DNA from: Streptomyces pluripotens
GTDB lineage: Bacteria; Actinomycetota; Actinomycetes; Streptomycetales; Streptomycetaceae
Assembly: GCF_000802245.2 (NCBI RefSeq)
Contig: NZ_CP021080.1
Coordinates: 372,001-436,000, forward strand
Direction: 5' to 3'
Length of the DNA: 64,000 bases
Of the stretch, positions 59,016 through 64,000 are shown one piece after another. The notes under the pieces were generated by a model. It saw only the letters and a program-made list of their open reading frames with translations, did no database searches and was not told the DNA's origin. How positions within the stretch are numbered: the first letter of the stretch is position 1; every line of letters starts with the position of its first letter. The position numbers were made by a program, and so were the translations under genes.

Positions 59016-59120
59016 TCACACATGCCGCCGGGCGAGAAGGACGTTCACGGCATCGGCCAGGTCAAGGGAGGCGGGCACGCGGCGCTTGCAATCCTTGCCC
59101 CCCTCGTACTGAACGATCAC
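59016..59120 (-). CDS. Possible 34-residue peptide upstream of pglY
   Basis: A short frame starting with GTG at 59120, with AGGA about 7 bases before it, and ending at TGA 59016-59018. It reads VIVQYEGGKDCKRRVPASLD then LADAVNVLLARRHV. 28 of 34 third positions are G or C and the sequence looks like a folded beta-alpha piece. It could be a small gene, a leader peptide for pglY, or the end of a lost gene. No homologue is recalled. Confidence 0.35.
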   Translation of the reverse strand: MIVQYEGGKDCKRRVPASLDLADAVNVLLARRHV

Positions 59121-59246
59121 CCGTACGTCCTGCGCATAGCACCCTACATCGGTACTCCGACCGACCCCGCGCCGTATACCCCCGTGCACCGTCCGCGCAT
59201 CCCGCTCTCATGCGCCAGGCGGCTGGGGCGGGCGCCATCGACCCGA

Positions 59247-60109
59247 TCAGTACTCGTCCAGCAGCTGACGGCTGGCGACCGTGAAGGGGTGCTCGGGACC
59301 CAGGCCGCGCTCCCGCCGTGCCACGACATCGGTCATCAGCTCGATCCCCGTATCCACGTGGCCGAGCGCGGACCGGGTCCGGGAGAGGAGCTGTCGGGCC
59401 GCGAGCACGATCGGGTACTCGGCCCGAAGCGCCGCACGTACGCTTGCGCGACCCGCCGCATCTCCTCGTCGGCTTCTTCGAAGCGGCCCAGGAGGTACAG
59501 CGCTCAGGCGTGGTTGTGTCCGGCGCCCAGCGTCACCGTGTGATCGGGGCCGAGGAGCCGGGCGCATTCCGACGGCAGCGAGAGCAGCGCGCCGCCTTCT
59601 TCGGTGACCACCTCGGAGGCGGGCAGCGTCTCCAGCAGACTGGCACGGGACCGCAGGGTCAGCGGGTGCGCAGGGCCCAGTGCCGCTCGCCGGCCGGTGA
59701 CGGCGGCCCGGAGGAGTGCGAGCGATTCCTCACGTCTGCCGAGGTTTCCCAGCACGAGCTGAAGGCCGTAGCCGCTGTCCAAGGTGTCGGGGTCGCCGGC
59801 CCCGAACAGACTCTCCTGGAGGGCACGCACACTGCGGAGCGACGACTCGGCTTCGGCGTACCTGCCCAGTCGGAACAGCGCCCGGCCGGCCCTGGAACGG
59901 GCAGCCAGTACCAGACGGTGATCCGCGCCAAGCAGCGGCTGCGTGAGGTCCGCCGCGGTACGGGAGGTCTCCCAGGCCGAGGGGTAGTCGCCGGTGCGGT
60001 GCAGGGCCACCGACAGCCGCGTCGCGACGGCCAGGGCCTCGGCCAGGGTCGACGGATCGCCTCAGGCATCGGCACCCGCAGCCCGCGCTGCTCCGGATGA
60101 TGAACTCAC
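59247..60109 (-). pseudogene. TPR-repeat protein, broken by two stops and a frameshift
   Basis: The GTG at 60109 overlaps the stop of the Nudix-like gene (GTGA), so the gene was its co-translated partner. The frame reads VSSSSGAARAAGADA and then TGA (60062-60064). It continues as GDPSTLAEALAVATRLSVAL through kinesin-light-chain-type TPRs with LGADHRLVLAARSRAGRALF, LGPAHPLTLRSRASL and LGPDHTVTLGAGHNHA, followed by TGA (59504-59506). After a further ALYLLGRFEEADEEM the frame must shift near 59412-59440 to give LGPEHPFTVASRQLLDEY. TPR proteins of this kind occur in actinobacterial signalling and defence genes. Confidence 0.75.
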
Positions 60110-60645
60110 CGCCACGAGCTCAGCAGTTTGCTGACCACGCGGTCCTGGCCGAAGCCGAATTCCCTCGCGGATGGAAGCGCGTCCACCCGGAACCAGCGGA
60201 AGTCCAGCGCCTCGCCAGTGGGTTGGGGCACACCCGCGCACTCGGCGACGTGGCTCAGGGCCACCGCGTGCTTCCGGGGATCATGCAGCGCCTGCGGACG
60301 GCGATCCCGGAAGTACTCGGCCACCGAGCCCAGGCTCAGGGTCTCCTGAAAAAAGTGGAATCGTGGCCCCAGCGTCGTACGCAGGTGCCTGGCCAGGGCT
60401 TCCCCGATCGACTCGTCCAGGATGATCGCCCCTCCGACGAGGCACCAGCCCTGGCCCCCGTCGTAGGTGTCCCTGCGGATGAGGCCGACCTTCCGAACGG
60501 GTGAACGAGTGACAGGGAGCAGGTCGACGCAGACAATCGGCACCCGCGCCCGAATTGCCGCGTACTCGGCGTCCGGAATCCAGCGATCCCCTGCGCCGAC
60601 GATGTCCTTCGTCAAAGGTATTTTCTCCTGTGCCGTGCTCAACAT
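60106..60645 (-). CDS. Nudix-like protein (DUF4916 type)
   Basis: A 179-residue protein. The central segment GGAIILDESIGEALARHLRT, ending TLG, aligns with a Nudix box but lacks the full REUXEE glutamates, so metal-dependent pyrophosphatase activity is doubtful. The opening WIPDAEYAAIRARVPIVCVD and the later FGFGQDRVVSKLL recall DUF4916 proteins. ATG at 60645 is preferred over a TTG at 60654. It is the second gene of a three-gene unit, 15 bases after the unknown gene and overlapping the broken TPR gene. Confidence 0.7.
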   Translation of the reverse strand: MLSTAQEKIPLTKDIVGAGDRWIPDAEYAAIRARVPIVCVDLLPVTRSPVRKVGLIRRDTYDGGQGWCLVGGAIILDESIGEALARHLRTTLGPRFHFFQETLSLGSVAEYFRDRRPQALHDPRKHAVALSHVAECAGVPQPTGEALDFRWFRVDALPSAREFGFGQDRVVSKLLSSWR

Positions 60646-60660
60646 GTCGAGCAATGTCCG

Positions 60661-61683
60661 TCAGTCGGCATTCGTGTCTGACGCGAGCCATCGCTGTACG
60701 GTGTGACTCGCCTGGCGGCCGGCCTCCTGCCACTGCTGCGGGCTGTCCCCGATCACCACCGGCTTCTGAACGAGTTCTATACGACGGCCGCGGCTCCCGG
60801 CTTTCGGGTCGTGTTTTATGTCGCTTATGCGGAAGAGAGCCTGGAAGGAAGGGTTCTCGTGGCGGCCGGTGACGGCTGCGATCTCTTTGAGAAGGGCACG
60901 GTCTCTGAGGAGAAGGCTGAGGGCACGGGTACCGACACCGTGTGTCCCCGCGACGGAGACGAGACTGTGCCCCTGGGCGAACCCGTCGGCGGTCAGGAAG
61001 TTACGAAGCCGGGTCACCAGGAGGTAGTCCGTTCGCAGCCAACCGTCCTCCCCCAGTTCGGGAATGAACGCCCGGGACTCGGACTCGATGCGCCAGTTCG
61101 GCCGCGCGGTGGCGCCTCGGTCCTCCACGAACCGGCGTGCGAGAGCCCGCTCGGGAATCTGACTGCGATCCAATATCAGACGGAAGGGAAGATCCAGGGG
61201 TGGGGTGTCCAGAATCAGTGAGTCCTCGACATCCATAGCTTCCGTGTATCCGAAGATGAGCCGAGAGATGCCTTCCGAAGTCGGGCTCCCCACGAGTACC
61301 AGCGAATCATCCAGCCGGGCCTCGACGCGCGGCAGGATTTCCAGAGATCCCTGCCGGACCGCTTCCAGGTAGTCGTCGCCCGCTGCTGCGAGGAGGGCTC
61401 GTCGATTGTCCGGGTGGATTGATGCCGCGCCGTTGTACAGGGGGTGAACGTTGTCGTTCCGGTACACCGAGCCGTCACGCTGCTGGAAGCCGAGAAGCCG
61501 CTTGGCCTCCGCCACGTTCTTCCGGTCGGCGCGCGTGTCCTTCAACCAGCCCGCCGTCACCTTGAAGTCCTTGACCGCATGGCGCGTCATGCGGACTTTG
61601 GAGGCACCCGCGGCGGCTCCACTCGCAACTCCGGAAAGCACCGCGATGGTTGCATTGACATCTAACACAGAGCCCCCACCCAT
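60661..61683 (-). CDS. Unknown 340-residue protein inside the BREX cargo
   Basis: First gene of the cargo operon. The N-terminus (residues 6-28) is Val/Ala/Gly-rich and could be a membrane or hydrophobic segment (NATIAVLSGVASGAAAGASK). Later blocks are LLGFQQRDGSVYRNDNVHPL, LVLVGSPTSEGISRLIFGY and SLVSVAGTHGVGTRALSLLL. The last two look like beta-strand/Gly-loop pieces of a Rossmann-like fold, which could bind a nucleotide. Codon use is less GC-rich than the neighbours. The start is uncertain: ATG at 61683 or GTG at 61668, the latter with GGTGGGGG upstream. No family is recognised. Confidence 0.65.
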   Translation of the reverse strand: MGGGSVLDVNATIAVLSGVASGAAAGASKVRMTRHAVKDFKVTAGWLKDTRADRKNVAEAKRLLGFQQRDGSVYRNDNVHPLYNGAASIHPDNRRALLAAAGDDYLEAVRQGSLEILPRVEARLDDSLVLVGSPTSEGISRLIFGYTEAMDVEDSLILDTPPLDLPFRLILDRSQIPERALARRFVEDRGATARPNWRIESESRAFIPELGEDGWLRTDYLLVTRLRNFLTADGFAQGHSLVSVAGTHGVGTRALSLLLRDRALLKEIAAVTGRHENPSFQALFRISDIKHDPKAGSRGRRIELVQKPVVIGDSPQQWQEAGRQASHTVQRWLASDTNAD

Positions 61684-62036
61684 GAAGCAAGACGAAACAA
61701 CGTTAGTTTATCTCGCAGCAAACGGGGTGAAAAGCCCCAGGCGCCCCGGTCATCCATCCTGTGCCGCTCGAAAATGCCTCTCGATGCTGTGGCCAGGGGC
61801 GATGACGTTCTCAGGTTCTCAGGCTGTGAGTCGGAGCATGGCTGTCGCGTGCTGGGGACGTGACCGGTAGTGATCGACTGCTGCACTTGACGTCCCGCAA
61901 CGCCAGGACTGCTGAAGGTGCTGCGCACGACGGACCCCGACCATTGCTTCGTGGACGGCAGGGTGGGGTTCTGGCCTGCCAGGATAGATACAGGAACCCT
62001 GGGCAAGAACACACCTACCCAGGGGCCCCGTCCCTG
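61684..62036. other. 353-base gap upstream of the cargo operon
   Basis: The stretch 61690-61740 is notably AT-rich for this genome and probably holds the promoter of the 340-residue gene. No supported coding sequence was found; open frames lack codon bias. Confidence 0.45.
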
Positions 62037-62240
62037 TCAGAGGGCCGCGAACTCGATGAACGCGGTCCACGCCGTGGGGGCCACGGCGAGTGCGGCACGG
62101 GCAGTGTCCTTGGAGTCACGGACGTGGACCGTGCCGGGGCGGGCGGCGACCTCGACGCATTCGCCGCCTTCCTCACTGCTATAGCTGCTCTTGCGCCATG
62201 CCAACTCGTCTATGGGCGGCTGATGTACGTGCGCGTTCAT
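62037..62240 (-). CDS. DUF397 protein
   Basis: A 67-residue protein with the family signature [19 protein letters not shown], then VHVRDSKD and a C-terminal [12 protein letters not shown]397 proteins are actinobacterial partners of XRE regulators. In the studied whiJ-type systems the small protein modulates the regulator. The start overlaps the XRE stop by 4 bases (ATGA). Confidence 0.93.
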   Translation of the reverse strand: MNAHVHQPPIDELAWRKSSYSSEEGGECVEVAARPGTVHVRDSKDTARAALAVAPTAWTAFIEFAAL

Positions 62241-63067
62241 GGCTCTCCCAGCAACTTCTCTACGTACGCCAATGATTCACGTGGAGTCAGGGCCTGCGCC
62301 CGGATGATTCCGTACTTGGCCTCCAGCGCACGGACCCGATCCCGCTCCGTCTGCAGTCGGCTCACGTTCTGTACCTCAACGTACGCGATCCTCCGCCCTT
62401 CCCTCGTTTCGATCAAGGTGAAGGGGCCAGCCATACCGGCGTTCTCCTCACGGTCGAGCGGCATCACCTGAATCTCGATGTTCCGCCGCTCCCCCGTCAG
62501 GAGGACGTGCTCAAGCTGGCCACGCAGGACTCCCCACCCTCCGATCGGACGCCGCAATACGGCCTCATCGATGACGAAGCTGGCGAGCGGTGCAGCACGG
62601 CCGCCCAAAATCTCCTGCCGGGCCAGGCGCGCGGACACTCGCTGTTCAATCAGTTCGTCATCCATGGGCGGCCTCATCATCATGAAGATGGCTCGGGCGT
62701 ACTCCTCTGTCTGCAAGAGCCCGGGCACTGCCTGGTTCGCGTACACATGAAGCTCAACCGCCTCGGCCTCCAACCTGGCCGCGTCCCGGAAGAACGCCGG
62801 ATACTGAGCCCGAGCCACCTCCTCCTTGCTCGCACTCAACACCCCGCCCCCTCCCAGCACTTCATCCGCCCGGTCGATGAACTTGGGCGGTGGAATGCGC
62901 CTCCCCTGCTCGAACGACGCGATCGTCGAGGCGGAGTATCCGGTCAGTGACCCGAACTTCGCGCGGTCCATCCCCGCCCGCTCCCGGAACAGCTTCATCT
63001 GCCTCCCGAACACGCACAGCATGCCCGTCCCGACCTCGTACTCCGACTGCTGAACCTCGTCGTCCAC
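62237..63067 (-). CDS. XRE regulator with DUF5753 sensor domain
   Basis: A 276-residue regulator. The N-terminal helix-turn-helix is [20 protein letters not shown] then [15 protein letters not shown]. The C-terminal DUF5753-type domain has [19 protein letters not shown] and [20 protein letters not shown]. It is paired with DUF397 and divergent from a HATPase gene, the usual three-gene arrangement in Streptomyces. GGAGGAG lies before the GTG at 63067. It may control the cargo or the BREX genes, but no operator was matched to it. Confidence 0.92.
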   Translation of the reverse strand: MDDEVQQSEYEVGTGMLCVFGRQMKLFRERAGMDRAKFGSLTGYSASTIASFEQGRRIPPPKFIDRADEVLGGGGVLSASKEEVARAQYPAFFRDAARLEAEAVELHVYANQAVPGLLQTEEYARAIFMMMRPPMDDELIEQRVSARLARQEILGGRAAPLASFVIDEAVLRRPIGGWGVLRGQLEHVLLTGERRNIEIQVMPLDREENAGMAGPFTLIETREGRRIAYVEVQNVSRLQTERDRVRALEAKYGIIRAQALTPRESLAYVEKLLGEP

Positions 63068-63243
63068 GCCGCAGCTCCTCCCGTACGACCATCGCAGTCA
63101 CCGGACTCCGCCCGCCCAACGCACGACCCGGGAACCGGTCACGCCCGACGCCGCCTACAAGAGCACCGCCCACGTGTACAGCCCGCACCCGTCAGCACGT
63201 CGCTCCTGTTCAACGCTACGCAGAGTCCGCAACCGTTGACCGC

Positions 63244-63861
63244 ATGAAGTCAGCAACTCCCCCGAACGGGCACGTGCCCCAGCATTCCGCAACCGAACGT
63301 GAGTTCGCCATGCGCTTCACCTCGACCCCACGTGGTGCCCGTCTCGCCCGCCGACTCGTTTCGCACCGCCTGAACGACTGGGGCCACCCCTACACGACCC
63401 CGGCCAACGAGACGCTCACCCTCATCACGGCTGAACTCAGCGCCAACGCGGTACGCCACGGCCACGTCGCCGGCCGGGACTTTCGTGTTCAACTCACCCT
63501 GGCCGAGGACACCTTCCGCATTGAGGTGACCGACACCCGCGCCGAGAAGCAGCCCTCACTCATTCCCCCGACCCCCGACTCCGTATCCGAGTCCGGCCGG
63601 GGCCTCCTTCTCGTCGCCGCCCTCGCGGACGACTGGGGCGTCGCCCCTCGCCCAGCCGCCCCCGGCAAGACCGTATGGGCGGAGGTACGTCTACCGACCG
63701 GCGACCATCCGCACGCCCACCCGGTGGCGGCTCCTCATCTGGCAGATTCAGCACCGACGTACGGACATGGCACCGAAGCCACTGCGGCTACTTCTTCGCG
63801 GCAGCGCGTCGGCCTCGGGTCGCGGCCGGGGGTCGCCAGTTACGGAGATCGTCGTCGGTGA
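63244..63861 (+). CDS. HATPase_c (anti-sigma kinase-like) protein
   Basis: A 205-residue ATP-binding protein of the RsbW/SpoIIAB type. The N box is ITAELSANAVRHG, the G1 region EVTDTRAEKQ and the G2 box ESGRGLLLVAALADDWG. Such proteins pair with XRE-DUF397 genes in Streptomyces. The last 25 residues (ATSSRQRVGLGSRPGVASYG) overlap the pglX 3' end by 74 bases on the other strand, so the tail is probably an accidental extension. ATG at 63244 was chosen over an upstream open frame, which lacks a ribosome site. Confidence 0.85.
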   Translation: MKSATPPNGHVPQHSATEREFAMRFTSTPRGARLARRLVSHRLNDWGHPYTTPANETLTLITAELSANAVRHGHVAGRDFRVQLTLAEDTFRIEVTDTRAEKQPSLIPPTPDSVSESGRGLLLVAALADDWGVAPRPAAPGKTVWAEVRLPTGDHPHAHPVAAPHLADSAPTYGHGTEATAATSSRQRVGLGSRPGVASYGDRRR

Positions 63862-64000
63862 GCCCGTGCTCGCCCTGCTTCTGCTGGCGGTAGCCGGCGA
63901 AGAAGTCCGCCGGGGAGCCGCTGTAGAGCATGTCGAACTCGTTGTGCCACTGACCCAGCCACGGCTGGAGTTCCAGCAGGCCGGCGAGGAACGGCGTGAT
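63788..64000 (-). CDS. pglX: PglX C-terminus, BREX type 2 adenine methyltransferase, cut by window edge
   Basis: Only the last 70 residues are present, ending at TAG 63788-63790. They read ITPFLAGLLELQPWLGQWHN, then FDMLYSGSPADFFAGYRQQK, then GLTDDDLRNWRPPAA and a basic Ala/Lys tail. This matches the end of BREX type 2 PglX proteins as I recall them (xPLLAGLxExxPWxxQWHxEFD, then LTxDDLRxW). The methylase domain would lie to the right. The location beside pglY, pglZ, brxD and brxHI supports the call. Confidence 0.75.
   Translation of the reverse strand: MTPFLAGLLELQPWLGQWHNEFDMLYSGSPADFFAGYRQQKQGEHGLTDDDLRNWRPPAATRGRRAAAKK

Noticed and set aside
59504..60064. TGA read-through (selenocysteine) in the TPR gene
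   Set aside because: Two TGAs at non-catalytic positions plus a frameshift are better explained by gene decay.
62890..63243. 118-residue N-terminal extension of the HATPase protein
   Set aside because: It overlaps the divergent XRE gene and is Arg/Pro/Thr-rich; the HATPase family start fits 63244.

Overview
The window is high-GC DNA with strong G/C preference at third codon positions. Gene content points to a Streptomyces-type actinomycete: lysX, class F sortase, DUF397/XRE and HATPase modules, Rpf-LysM-M23 endopeptidase, WS/DGAT acyltransferases and Pgl genes. No rRNA, tRNA, CRISPR array or intact insertion sequence is visible. All functional names come from reading the sequence and recalling families; no search was run.

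Layout. Positions 1-10.5 kb hold envelope and stress genes: a secreted protein cut by the left edge, a class F sortase, a polysaccharide deacetylase, an MFS exporter, the lysyl-phosphatidylglycerol synthase/LysRS fusion LysX, a universal stress protein, an amino-acid permease and a CapA-like lipoprotein. Positions 10.7-17.9 kb hold a decayed ECF sigma remnant, an orphan zinc-finger anti-sigma gene, an Fpg/Nei glycosylase, a PAS-GAF-PP2C-HATPase regulator, a lipase-maturation-like membrane protein and a GNAT enzyme. Positions 18-27.5 kb are a sugar locus: LacI regulator, ABC transporter (binding protein and two permeases), GH5-type mannosidase, a broken GH85-like endoglycosidase and a GH38 mannosidase. 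With the separate GH92 mannosidase (33.8-36.1 kb) this looks like capture and trimming of mannose-rich N-glycans, with the chain-releasing enzyme lost. Positions 27.7-47.4 kb mix metabolism: amidase, zinc-ribbon SDR, two WS/DGAT enzymes, FhuF-like Fe-S protein, DMT permease, M23 endopeptidase, gnd, panD, an oxidoreductase with a TetR regulator, and a methionyl-tRNA synthetase remnant.

The right third (47.5-64 kb) is a BREX type 2 (phage growth limitation, Pgl) defence locus: brxHI, brxD, pglZ and pglY on the minus strand, and the C-terminus of pglX at the right edge. Two insertions interrupt it. One is a small plus-strand two-helix membrane protein gene, with a perfect 20-bp palindrome and its own terminator, between pglZ and brxD. 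The other is about 5 kb of cargo between pglX and pglY: a HATPase gene divergent from an XRE-DUF397 pair, and an operon of an unknown protein, a Nudix-like (DUF4916-like) protein and a broken TPR gene. pglW is not in the window.

The least explained parts are the two BREX insertions, a 57-aa peptide gene at 29.4-29.6 kb, and several strong inverted repeats in promoter regions.
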